10,421 bases of DNA from JBBRLA01 sp038231615 (lineage in GTDB: Bacteria; Myxococcota_A; Polyangia; Palsa-1104; JAEUJZ01): NCBI GenBank assembly GCA_038231615.1, contig JBBRLA010000272.1, positions 1-10,421 on the forward strand, in the 5' to 3' direction. The position numbers and the translations under genes are program-made. Of this stretch, positions 1 through 6,794 are shown piece by piece (position 1 is the first letter of the stretch; every line of letters begins with the position of its first letter). The notes under the pieces were generated by a model. It was given only the letters and a program-made list of their open reading frames with translations. It did not search any database and was not told the origin of the DNA.

Positions 1-4
1 CAGC

Positions 5-1429
5 ATGCCGACACCGATGAAAATCCTCATCCTCGACGACCAGCGGGCTGCGCGGCGGGTGCTGCGCTCGGTGCTTTCCTCGATGGAAGACCTGCTCTTC
101 GAGGAGGCCTCCACCTTGGACGAGGCGCTGCGCCTGTGCAAGGAACATCGCTTCGACGTCTACCTGGTCGACATCCACCTGTCCGACAACCCCCTGGACC
201 GGGGCGGCATCGAGTTCGTCAAGCAGTCGCGCACCCTGCAGCCCGCCCCGGCAATCATCGTCAGCGCCTCGGTGGAAATGCAGGACCTGCGCGAGGCGAT
301 GCGGGCCGGCGCGGTGGACTACGTGCTGAAGGACCAGCTCTCGCCGGAGCTAATCGTGCCCATCCTGCGCGAGCTGCGCGACAAGAGCCAGCTTCAGCAT
401 CGGATGCAGCTTCTAAACCTGCGACTGGAGAAGGACTACGGCCTGCAGGCGATTGTCGGGGTGTCCCCGGCGATCGAGCGGGTGCGCGCGCTGGTGCGCC
501 GGCTGGCCGACGCGGACGCCACAGTGCTGATCCGCGGTCCCAACGGCACCGGCAAAGAGCTGGTGGCCCAGGCGCTGCATCAGGTGGGCAAACGGACGGA
601 CCAGCCGATGGTGGCGGTAAACTGCGCCGCCATCGCCCCGGGCCTGGTCGAATCGGAACTCTTCGGCCATGAGAAGGGCGCCTTCACCCACGCGGTGAGC
701 CGGCGCATCGGCTGCCTGGAGGCGGCCGGCAGCGGGACCATCTTCCTCGACGAGGTTGCCGAACTCTCGCCGGACCTTCAGGCGCGACTCTTGCGGGTGC
801 TGGAGGCGCGGCGCTTCCAGCGGGTCGGCGGCGGTGAGGAACTGTCCTTCCGGGCGCGGGTGGTGGCGGCGACGCACCAGGACCTGGAGGGGCGCATCCC
901 CGACGGCCGCTTTCGCGAGGACTTGTACTACCGCCTAAACGTGGTGTCGCTGGAGGTGCCGGCCCTGGAGGAGCGCGCCGAGGACATCCCCATCCTGGTG
1001 GCACACTTCGTCCAGCAGTTCGGCCGCCCGCTGCGCTTCAGCGAGGAGGCGATGGACTGGCTGGTGCGGCGGCCCTGGCCCGGGAACGTGCGCGAGCTGC
1101 GCAACGCCATCGAGCGGCTGGCGTTGCTTTCCGATGAGGACCAGGTGTCGATCGCGACGCTGGAGCGGGTGGTGCAGCAGCGCCGGGGCGAGGGCCGGGA
1201 CGAGATCGACCGGCTGGCGCGGCAACTCCTGGCCAAGGAGACGCCGGGGAAAAGCAAGTTGGACCTGATGGAGGACACCATGGTGCGCATCGCCATGGAA
1301 CTGACCAACCACAACCAGACCCGGGCGGCGAAGGTGCTGGGCCTGGACCGCAAGGCCCTGGAGCGGCGCTGGCAACGGCAGGTGGAGCGGACCACGGGCC
1401 CGCTGCCGGCGTTCTCGGAGGAACCGTAG
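5..1429 (+). CDS. NtrC-family response regulator, sigma-54-dependent transcription activator
   Basis: A cytoplasmic two-component activator that, once phosphorylated, should use ATP hydrolysis to open sigma-54 RNA polymerase promoters. Three domains are visible. The receiver (about residues 6-120) has the acidic pair D11/D12, phospho-acceptor D56 in LVDIHL, S87 and K109. The AAA+ domain (about 145-385) has Walker A GPNGTGKE (178-185), Walker B TIFLDE (245-250), an arginine-finger segment DLYYRLN and WPGNVREL (358-365). A Fis-type helix-turn-helix lies at about 435-458 (NQTRAAKVLGLDRKALERR). At 474 residues it has normal length. The sigma-54 contact loop reads GAFTHA (225-230) rather than GAFTGA. 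The start is either ATG 5 or ATG 17, both just before the first receiver strand; any ribosome site for ATG 5 lies outside the window, and the frame is open to the window edge. No histidine kinase is visible, so the signal is unknown. The family call is very secure; the target is inferred to be the sigma-54 promoter just downstream. Confidence 0.95.
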   Translation: MPTPMKILILDDQRAARRVLRSVLSSMEDLLFEEASTLDEALRLCKEHRFDVYLVDIHLSDNPLDRGGIEFVKQSRTLQPAPAIIVSASVEMQDLREAMRAGAVDYVLKDQLSPELIVPILRELRDKSQLQHRMQLLNLRLEKDYGLQAIVGVSPAIERVRALVRRLADADATVLIRGPNGTGKELVAQALHQVGKRTDQPMVAVNCAAIAPGLVESELFGHEKGAFTHAVSRRIGCLEAAGSGTIFLDEVAELSPDLQARLLRVLEARRFQRVGGGEELSFRARVVAATHQDLEGRIPDGRFREDLYYRLNVVSLEVPALEERAEDIPILVAHFVQQFGRPLRFSEEAMDWLVRRPWPGNVRELRNAIERLALLSDEDQVSIATLERVVQQRRGEGRDEIDRLARQLLAKETPGKSKLDLMEDTMVRIAMELTNHNQTRAAKVLGLDRKALERRWQRQVERTTGPLPAFSEEP

Positions 1430-1526
1430 GGCCTGGTCGGGACCCGGGAAGGCGGCACGGCTCCTGGAGGAAAGGTAGGTTGCCCCATCATTTTTGCGGA
1501 GGTGTGGTGTTTGTGACAGGGGGAAC

Positions 1527-1540
1527 GGTCAAGTTTGACC
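1527..1540. promoter_or_regulatory. Candidate enhancer (UAS) dyad for the sigma-54 activator
   Basis: The sequence GGTCAAGTTTGACC is a perfect 6-bp inverted repeat (GGTCAA / TTGACC) around a GT centre. Its centre lies about 110 bp upstream of the transcription start predicted from the sigma-54 promoter at 1617-1632. That is within the usual -80 to -150 range for binding sites of NtrC-type activators, and such an activator is encoded immediately upstream. The dyad is seen directly; its use as an activator site is inferred. The TTGACC arm also resembles a -35 box, but no fitting -10 box follows. Confidence 0.5.
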
Positions 1541-1576
1541 AGGGGGCGGATGGGGTGAAGGGTGCAGTACCTCATA

Positions 1577-1589
1577 TTTCAATGGGTTG
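1577..1589 (+). promoter_or_regulatory. Candidate IHF-binding site
   Basis: TTTCAATGGGTTG matches the IHF consensus WATCAANNNNTTR at all defined positions except the second (T for A). It sits in a small AT-richer patch of otherwise GC-rich DNA, about 54-66 bp upstream of the predicted start. This is between the dyad at 1527-1540 and the -24/-12 promoter, where IHF bends DNA in many sigma-54 promoters. The consensus is degenerate, so most of the support comes from position. Confidence 0.4.
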
Positions 1590-1616
1590 CGGGAAGGGGC
1601 GATGAGGGAATGGGGC

Positions 1617-1632
1617 TGGCATGAGGCGTGCT
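1617..1632 (+). promoter_or_regulatory. Sigma-54 (-24/-12) promoter
   Basis: TGGCATGAGGCGTGCT matches the sigma-54 consensus TGGCACGNNNNTTGCW at all but two defined positions (T for C in the -24 box, G for the first T of the -12 box). The near-invariant GG (1618-1619) and GC (1630-1631) have exactly the required spacing. The predicted transcription start is near 1643, only about 3 nt before the ATG at 1646. The promoter lies directly downstream of a sigma-54 activator gene and is preceded by a dyad and an IHF-like site, which makes a chance match less likely. Confidence 0.7.
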
Positions 1633-1645
1633 ACTGAATTGACGC

Positions 1646-2101
1646 ATGATGGCGCAACAAATGTCCCCCGTCGCGGATCGCCGGCTGCCGGCTGCCATGC
1701 CGGTGCGCGTGCGGATCTCCTGGGCTTCCTTTGCCACCTCGCTGGAGGTGGATGTCCTATCAATGAACGGGGTGGCGCTGACCCCGAGATCGACGTTCTT
1801 CGGAGGAGAGGTGGAGTTCGTGGTGCCGGAAGCCCTGCTGAACGGTGCGCCGCGGCTGCGTTGGCGGCTGGTGTCGGACGGCGGAAGTGGAGCGCCGTTC
1901 TCGGATAGCGCGCAGCGAAGTGGAGCGCCGTTCATCGACGAGGTGCGGGTGGAAGTGTGCGACCGGGCCGGTCGCTGGACGCTGGTGGGAGAACTCCTAG
2001 GGCAGGACGAGCGGGTGTGGGCGCAGGAGCGGCAGATCCACGGCTACCCGAACGGGTCGGCGAACCCGCCGTCCCTCTGTCTGGGCGAGGTGGCTTGCTG
2101 A
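1646..2101 (+). CDS. Hypothetical protein, probable sigma-54-controlled gene
   Basis: I do not recognise this 151-residue protein. The codons have the G/C-rich third positions of neighbouring genes, so it looks real. There is no signal peptide or membrane segment. Alternating hydrophobic and charged stretches (VRVRISW near 19-25, LRWRLVSD, DEVRVEVCDRAGRWTLVGELL) suggest a mostly beta-strand, cytoplasmic domain. A 33-nt in-frame tandem duplication gives SGAPFSDSAQR then SGAPFIDEVRV (about residues 81-102). The start is uncertain: ATG 1646, 1649 and 1661, and a later ATG at 1697 just before the first strand-like segment, are all in frame and none has a convincing Shine-Dalgarno sequence. With the sigma-54 start predicted near 1643, translation from 1646 would be almost leaderless. 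It is probably the effector controlled by the upstream activator, but its function is unknown. Confidence 0.7.
   Translation: MMAQQMSPVADRRLPAAMPVRVRISWASFATSLEVDVLSMNGVALTPRSTFFGGEVEFVVPEALLNGAPRLRWRLVSDGGSGAPFSDSAQRSGAPFIDEVRVEVCDRAGRWTLVGELLGQDERVWAQERQIHGYPNGSANPPSLCLGEVAC
1884..1933 (+). repeat. In-frame 33-nt direct repeat inside the hypothetical gene
   Basis: The 17-bp sequence GAAGTGGAGCGCCGTTC occurs exactly at 1884-1900 and again at 1917-1933. The offset of 33 bp (11 codons) keeps the frame. It encodes two SGAPF peptides. The identity at DNA level, including synonymous positions, points to a recent duplication or a small inserted element, not selection on the peptide alone. Confidence 0.85.
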
Positions 2102-2175
2102 GCCCGCCAAGACCACCCCTCAGATTTCCGCGGCCTGCCGCAACTTTCTGAACCCCCGCCCGACAATCCGGGGTC

Positions 2176-2715
2176 GTGCACCCCACCCCACAGGCGACTG
2201 ACCCCCGCATCTTCTTCCTGGGCCTCTGTCTCGCGGTGGCCCTGGCCGTGGGGCTGCGCCCCTTTCCCGCGCCGGTCCTTTTGGGCAGCATCGAGCTGCC
2301 TTGCCCGGTCCCGGTGGAGCGCCGGGGGCAGGGGGTCTCCTGCTTGTCCTTCCGGGAGGCCGCCGCCCTGGGGGTGGGGGCCGGCGAGGTGCTCCCGGCG
2401 ATCACGGCGCACGGGGCGCTTCCGGCGGGTCCTCCCGGGCGCATGGCCCCGATGCGTCTTTTGGCCCTGCGTGTGCCCATCGACCTGAACGCCGCGACTA
2501 CCGAGGAACTGGTGGCGTTGCCGGGGATCGGCCCGGCCCTGGCCCGGCGGATCGAGGCGGCCCGGCCCCTGTGTCGCCTGAACGACCTGGCGCGGGTTCC
2601 CGGGATCGGGCGGCGGCGGGCCGCGCAACTGGCGCCGTTCGTGGGGCGCGATTGCGTGGCCCCGAGCGCTCAAGTACCCTACGAAAGGCACGATGCTGCA
2701 ACAGGACGAGATTGA
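2176..2715 (+). CDS. ComEA-like membrane-anchored helix-hairpin-helix DNA-binding protein
   Basis: A 179-residue protein with an N-terminal membrane segment (about 12-30, FFLGLCLAVALAVGL). An extracytoplasmic region of about 70 residues follows, then a ComEA-type tandem helix-hairpin-helix domain (about 101-157): IDLNAATTEELVALPGIGPA, with hairpins at PGIG 116-119 and PGIG 142-145. ComEA proteins bind double-stranded DNA at the periplasmic face during natural transformation; that role here comes from the family. The spacer between membrane and DNA-binding domain is longer than in short Gram-negative ComEA proteins and holds a cysteine pair, C43 and C56, that could form a disulfide. The start is a GTG with no clear ribosome site; it is the start that gives a complete membrane anchor. 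The 3' end overlaps the next gene by 23 bp, implying co-translation. No other competence gene is in the window, so a housekeeping helix-hairpin-helix role cannot be excluded. Confidence 0.85.
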   Translation: MHPTPQATDPRIFFLGLCLAVALAVGLRPFPAPVLLGSIELPCPVPVERRGQGVSCLSFREAAALGVGAGEVLPAITAHGALPAGPPGRMAPMRLLALRVPIDLNAATTEELVALPGIGPALARRIEAARPLCRLNDLARVPGIGRRRAAQLAPFVGRDCVAPSAQVPYERHDAATGRD

Positions 2716-5700
2716 TCGGATGAGGCGGGCCGCCGCCACCGATCCGAGCTTGTTGGTGCGCCTGTGCGACATGCTGGTCGCCGCCGGGCAGGCAGACGAG
2801 GCGGTGACCGTATGTAGACACGAGCTGCGCAACCGCCCGGATGACGTGGATCTGCGGTTGGCGCTGGGCCGTGCCCTGTCCGCTGCCGGCAATCTGGAGG
2901 AGGCGCAGGCCGCGCTCTCCGACGCGGTGGTGCGCAAGCGGCGCCATACGGTGCGCAACCTGCTGACAGGGGACTCCTGGGGACAGGGGCAGACGCCCCC
3001 CCCGACCCGCTCCGAGACGCCGCCGCCGAGCCCGCACGCTCACGAGGGCCTGCCGCTCGGCGTGCCGAACCCCGCGGCGCCGGTCCTGATTCCCACGATG
3101 GGGACCTCGCGCAATGCATTTTCCGGGGTGCCGGCGCCAATCCCCAGCATCGGGACCTCGCGCAACACCTTCACCGCCACGCCCACGCCGATCGCTTCCG
3201 GCGGGACCTCCCGCCACGCGTTCCCCAGCAGGCTGCCCGTAAGCGGCCCGCGCCCGGCGGAGGGGCCCTCCGGTGTCCCCCGGTCCATCCCGCCCATCGG
3301 CACGTCGCGGCACACCTTGCCCGAGGGGCCGCGGGGCAACGGAGAGAGCCCAGTCCCGGTGACCCCAGCGCCCCAGCCGGTCCCGGCGAGCGGGACGTCG
3401 CCTATCGGCGACATGCAGCAAGCTCGGAAAGCAACGTCGCGCAACTTCGTCGGGTCTGACGGACAGAACACCCCGGCGCCGGGGCGCTTCGGCAGCCTGC
3501 CCGCGCGACCGCCCCTGCCGCCGCCGCGGAAGATGCCGCCGGTCGGTCCGCCCTCCCACCGCACCTTCGGCGCCCTGCCGCCCGCCATCCCGCGCTTTCC
3601 CCACGGGGGATCACCCCTCCCGGGCACCGAGTCAGAGCTCCTGGAGCCGCCCTCGCTCTCGGACCTTTTGCCCCCGGAACTGGAGGGCGAGGCCCCGCCG
3701 ACGCGGACCCTGAAGAGCGAGCCGGCGGGCAAGGTCGGTAGGTCTCGGCGGGCCTCGGCGATGTACGGGGTGGACCCGGCGGTGCAGGCCGCCGCTCTGG
3801 CGGTGATTGGCCGGGCGACCCGGGGGGCTTCGGGCCTCCACATGCCGCCGCTGCCGCCGCCGCCGCCGCTGCCGGTGGAACTGGCCGAGCCGGCATTGCC
3901 GCTGCCGCCTTCCCAGAAGACCCCGGAAGGCGAGGACGAATCCCTGGCCGCGGTGGTCCTGGCCGCGGCGGCGGACGAGGCGGCGGGCAACTCCAAGATG
4001 AACCGGCTCGGTCCGGCGGAGGCGGCCGCGGCGCAGGCCCATGCCGCCCGGGTGCTGGATCCAGGATCGGGGCGAGTAAAGGGCCAGCCGATGGGGTTCG
4101 CGCCGCCGCCGCCTGGCTCGGCGCCGCGGCCGATGCCGGTGTTGATCCCGGCGCCTTCGGGCCCCGCCGCCAGGCACCCGTCCCCGTTGTCCAGGCTGCC
4201 GTTTTCGTCGGTCGATCTCAGCGAACGGCACTCCACCTCGGCGGCCGAGGAGGGGCAAGGGGTCGCGGCAGAAGATCAGCCCCTCGTTCTCTGCGACCTG
4301 GACGAGGTGGCGGAGCGCCTGCTCGGCCACCCGCATGGCAAGGCCCGGTCCGAGCGGTTGCAGGACCTGCCGGTGTGGGAGAGTCCGGCGCAGGTGCTTT
4401 TCGATCGGCAGCGCGCACGCATCTTCACCGGAATCTGGATCGCGCTGCTCCTGGTGAGCGTCGGAGTGCTGGTCGGCTGGGCCACCCGCGCCGCCACCAC
4501 CGCCACCGAGATGCACGGGCTTTTGCGCCGCGCCGCCGCCGCCGCCGCCACCGCCCGCTACGAGGATGCCCTGGCCGCCAAGGAACTTTACCAGCAGGCC
4601 CTACGCCTGTCCCCCCACGACGCCGGGGTGATCGCCCTGGCCGCCGAGGTGGAGGTCCGCCTGGCCGCGGACCATGGGGAGGGGACCGAGGACGGCGCCT
4701 TCGTGCTTCTGCGACGGGCGGAAGAGGAACTGGCCCAGCGCCGCCGGGCCGATCCCGAGGCCCGGCGCACCCTGCGGCGGGCCTCGATGCTCCTCTCGCT
4801 GGCTCGGGGGGAACTGTGTCCGCGGCTCTCCGACCACGATACCGCCATCTCCCGGCGCGAGGACGGCGACGTGGCCGCCCGCTGTGCCTGGCAGGAGGGG
4901 GACGCCGCCACCGCCCAGAAGGTGCTGGCCGCCGCCGACTCCGGTTCGGCCCATGTGCTGCTCTTCCGCGGGGCGCTGGCGCTCTCGCTGGGGGACCTTG
5001 AAGAAGCCGACCACGCCTATCGCACGGTGCTCGACCGCATTCCCCAGCAGGCCAGGGCGTTGCTTGGACGGAGCATGGTGCGGGCCGAGCGGGGGCAGGA
5101 CCCGCTGCCGCTCCTGCCGCAGAATGCCCGCCTGGGGCCGACCACCGAAGCCTGGTGGTACCTGATGTACGGGATGAAGGCGCTGCAGGACGGCTCCCCG
5201 GACACGGCGGCGACGGCGCTGGATCGGGCGCAGGCGGGCTGGCGGCACGATGCGCGGCTGGCCCTGGGGGTGGGCAGGGCGCGTCTGTTCCAGGGGCGAG
5301 TGGTCGAGGCGGAGGTCGGCCTGCGCATGGCACAGCGCCGCTCGCCCAGCGATCCGGATCTCCTGGCGTTCGACGCCGAGGTGGCCCTGGCCAAGGGCTA
5401 TGAAGACAAGGTGGCGCAGGCGCTTTTGCCGCGGGCGGGGGACGGCGCCAGCGCACGTTTGCTCTCGGCGCTGGGCCGGGCCCAGTACCTGATCGGGGAC
5501 TACCAGGAGGGGCTTTCCACTCTGTCGCGGATGCTGAAACTGGTCCCCGGGGACATGACGGCGCTGAGCTACCGGGCGCTGTGTCGCGCGCGCCTGGGAG
5601 AGGACCGCGAAGCGTTCCGCGATCTGGAGACCCTGGCCAGCGGGCCGCTGCCGGTGACCACCCCGCACTACGCGCTGGCGGTGCTGGCCTACGATCATAA

Positions 5701-6748
5701 AGACCTGGTTCGGGCCGCCGCCGAGGCGCAGCGGGCGCTTGCGCGCAACCCCGACGCGGCGCGGGCGCGGGCGCTGCTGGGTCGGGTGCTGCGGGAGCAG
5801 GGCAAGCAGGTCCCGGCCATCCAGGCGCTGCAGCAGGCCTCCCGGGACGCACCGACCCTGATATCGCCGCACCGGTTGCTCGGGCGGATGTATCTGGACC
5901 TGTCCCGGGCGCGGGACGCTCGCGGCGAGCTGCTGAAAGTGGTGGAGGCCGGCGAGCCCACGGTAGAGGACTACCTGGCCCTGGACGAGGCGACCCTGTC
6001 CCTGGGGCTGCGCCACGAGGCGGAGCAGGGGGTCATCGAGGCACGGCGGGCCGGGGCGACGCCCGGGAAGATGGGACATATCATGCTCATCTTGCAGACC
6101 TACCAAGAGCCGCAAGTGGCGCTGGCCGCGGCGGCGCAACTGGAGGCCGAGCGCAAGGCCAACCAGCGAGACGTGGCGCTGACCCTGACCGCGGCGGCGG
6201 CGTGGTTCCGCGCGGGAGAGATGAAAAGCGCATTGGACGATTATGAGGCGGCCCGGGGCCGGGCGCCCATGGCGGCGAACCTGGGCGTCGGCAAGACGCA
6301 GGCGCGCACCCACTGCCTGCCCGAGGCTGAGGCGGCCTACCGGGCGGCGCTTGCACAGTGGGACAAGGGCCCCTACGGGGCGGACAGCCTGGCGGAGGCG
6401 CGGACCGGACTGGCCCGGGTGCTGCTGATGCGGGGTGCGTATCCTGAGGCGGCGCCCCTTTTGGCGCAGGTGTTGAAGGATGACCCGGAAAGCGCCGAGG
6501 GACACCTGCTTGTGGGGCGGATGTTCTCGGAGCTGGGTCAGGGCCAGCTCCCACAGGCGATGGCGGAGGCGCGGCGGGCGTTCGAGCTGGACCCGAAGAG
6601 CGCGGAGGCCTGCGTGCTGCTGGGGGATCTGTCGAACAGGTCCCGGGACCCGCGGGGGGCCAGGGAACTTTACCAGCACTGTCTTTCGCTGAACCCGAAC
6701 TCCTGGCTCTCCCGCTACATTCACACCGCGCTGACCCTGATCAAATAG
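2693..6748 (+). CDS. Large single-pass membrane TPR protein with proline-rich GTSR-repeat arm
   Basis: A 1351-residue protein. Residues 1-90 look like two or three TPR-type helical pairs (VRLCDMLVAAGQADEAV, LRLALGRALSAAGNLEEAQAAL). Residues of about 100-560 form a low-complexity Pro/Ala/Gly arm containing repeated GTSR motifs and a polyproline run (MPPLPPPPPLP). One membrane helix lies at about 578-597 (GIWIALLLVSVGVLVGWA), preceded by DRQRAR. By the positive-inside rule the N-terminal half is cytoplasmic and the C-terminal half periplasmic. Residues of about 604-1351 are a long series of at least ten degenerate TPR units with typical ends such as ALRLSPHDAG and AFELDPKSAEA. TPR arrays hold protein partners, so a scaffold spanning the inner membrane is likely; the actual complex is unknown. 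GAAAGG at 2683-2688 precedes the ATG by 4 nt, and the gene overlaps the ComEA-like gene by 23 bp. It could belong to an envelope, secretion or motility machine; I cannot tell which. Confidence 0.9.
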   Translation: MLQQDEIDRMRRAAATDPSLLVRLCDMLVAAGQADEAVTVCRHELRNRPDDVDLRLALGRALSAAGNLEEAQAALSDAVVRKRRHTVRNLLTGDSWGQGQTPPPTRSETPPPSPHAHEGLPLGVPNPAAPVLIPTMGTSRNAFSGVPAPIPSIGTSRNTFTATPTPIASGGTSRHAFPSRLPVSGPRPAEGPSGVPRSIPPIGTSRHTLPEGPRGNGESPVPVTPAPQPVPASGTSPIGDMQQARKATSRNFVGSDGQNTPAPGRFGSLPARPPLPPPRKMPPVGPPSHRTFGALPPAIPRFPHGGSPLPGTESELLEPPSLSDLLPPELEGEAPPTRTLKSEPAGKVGRSRRASAMYGVDPAVQAAALAVIGRATRGASGLHMPPLPPPPPLPVELAEPALPLPPSQKTPEGEDESLAAVVLAAAADEAAGNSKMNRLGPAEAAAAQAHAARVLDPGSGRVKGQPMGFAPPPPGSAPRPMPVLIPAPSGPAARHPSPLSRLPFSSVDLSERHSTSAAEEGQGVAAEDQPLVLCDLDEVAERLLGHPHGKARSERLQDLPVWESPAQVLFDRQRARIFTGIWIALLLVSVGVLVGWATRAATTATEMHGLLRRAAAAAATARYEDALAAKELYQQALRLSPHDAGVIALAAEVEVRLAADHGEGTEDGAFVLLRRAEEELAQRRRADPEARRTLRRASMLLSLARGELCPRLSDHDTAISRREDGDVAARCAWQEGDAATAQKVLAAADSGSAHVLLFRGALALSLGDLEEADHAYRTVLDRIPQQARALLGRSMVRAERGQDPLPLLPQNARLGPTTEAWWYLMYGMKALQDGSPDTAATALDRAQAGWRHDARLALGVGRARLFQGRVVEAEVGLRMAQRRSPSDPDLLAFDAEVALAKGYEDKVAQALLPRAGDGASARLLSALGRAQYLIGDYQEGLSTLSRMLKLVPGDMTALSYRALCRARLGEDREAFRDLETLASGPLPVTTPHYALAVLAYDHKDLVRAAAEAQRALARNPDAARARALLGRVLREQGKQVPAIQALQQASRDAPTLISPHRLLGRMYLDLSRARDARGELLKVVEAGEPTVEDYLALDEATLSLGLRHEAEQGVIEARRAGATPGKMGHIMLILQTYQEPQVALAAAAQLEAERKANQRDVALTLTAAAAWFRAGEMKSALDDYEAARGRAPMAANLGVGKTQARTHCLPEAEAAYRAALAQWDKGPYGADSLAEARTGLARVLLMRGAYPEAAPLLAQVLKDDPESAEGHLLVGRMFSELGQGQLPQAMAEARRAFELDPKSAEACVLLGDLSNRSRDPRGARELYQHCLSLNPNSWLSRYIHTALTLIK
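3101..3448 (+). repeat. GTSR peptide repeats in the proline-rich arm
   Basis: Within the TPR protein the motif GTSR[NH][AT][FL] occurs at residues 137 (GTSRNAF), 154 (GTSRNTF), 171 (GTSRHAF) and 203 (GTSRHTL). Degenerate copies follow at 234 (GTSPIG) and 247 (ATSRNF). The first three are exactly 17 residues apart. The codons differ between copies (ACC/ACG, TCG/TCC, CGC/CGG), so the peptide is conserved beyond DNA-level duplication. The segments between are proline-rich and otherwise variable. A related SHRTF lies at residues 288-292. Confidence 0.8.
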
Positions 6749-6794
6749 ATCAGAGCCGGTCCATGAACCGCGCCGTCTGTGTACAATCCTTGCC

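Noticed and set aside
1480..1605. A 41-codon frame starting at TTG 1480 behind a GGAGG sequence
   Set aside because: It begins with a rare start codon, shows no family resemblance, and covers the dyad and the IHF-like site, which better explain the stretch.
2498..3604. A 368-codon minus-strand frame across the ComEA-like and TPR genes
   Set aside because: It crosses two well-supported plus-strand genes, and its composition (Arg/Gly/Pro) is typical of an antisense shadow.
3841..3910. CCG trinucleotide runs as a possible microsatellite or phase-variable tract
   Set aside because: The runs encode a polyproline stretch inside a proline-rich arm, and unit changes would not alter the frame; ordinary for such GC-rich genes.
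6737..6753. CTGATC / GATCAG inverted repeat spanning the stop codon of the large TPR gene
   Set aside because: It is a perfect but short 6-bp stem with no following T-run; not convincing as a terminator.
6782..6787. TACAAT resembling a sigma-70 -10 box just before the binding protein gene
   Set aside because: No acceptable -35 box lies about 17 bp upstream, and the gene is only 46 bp after the TPR gene, so read-through is simpler.
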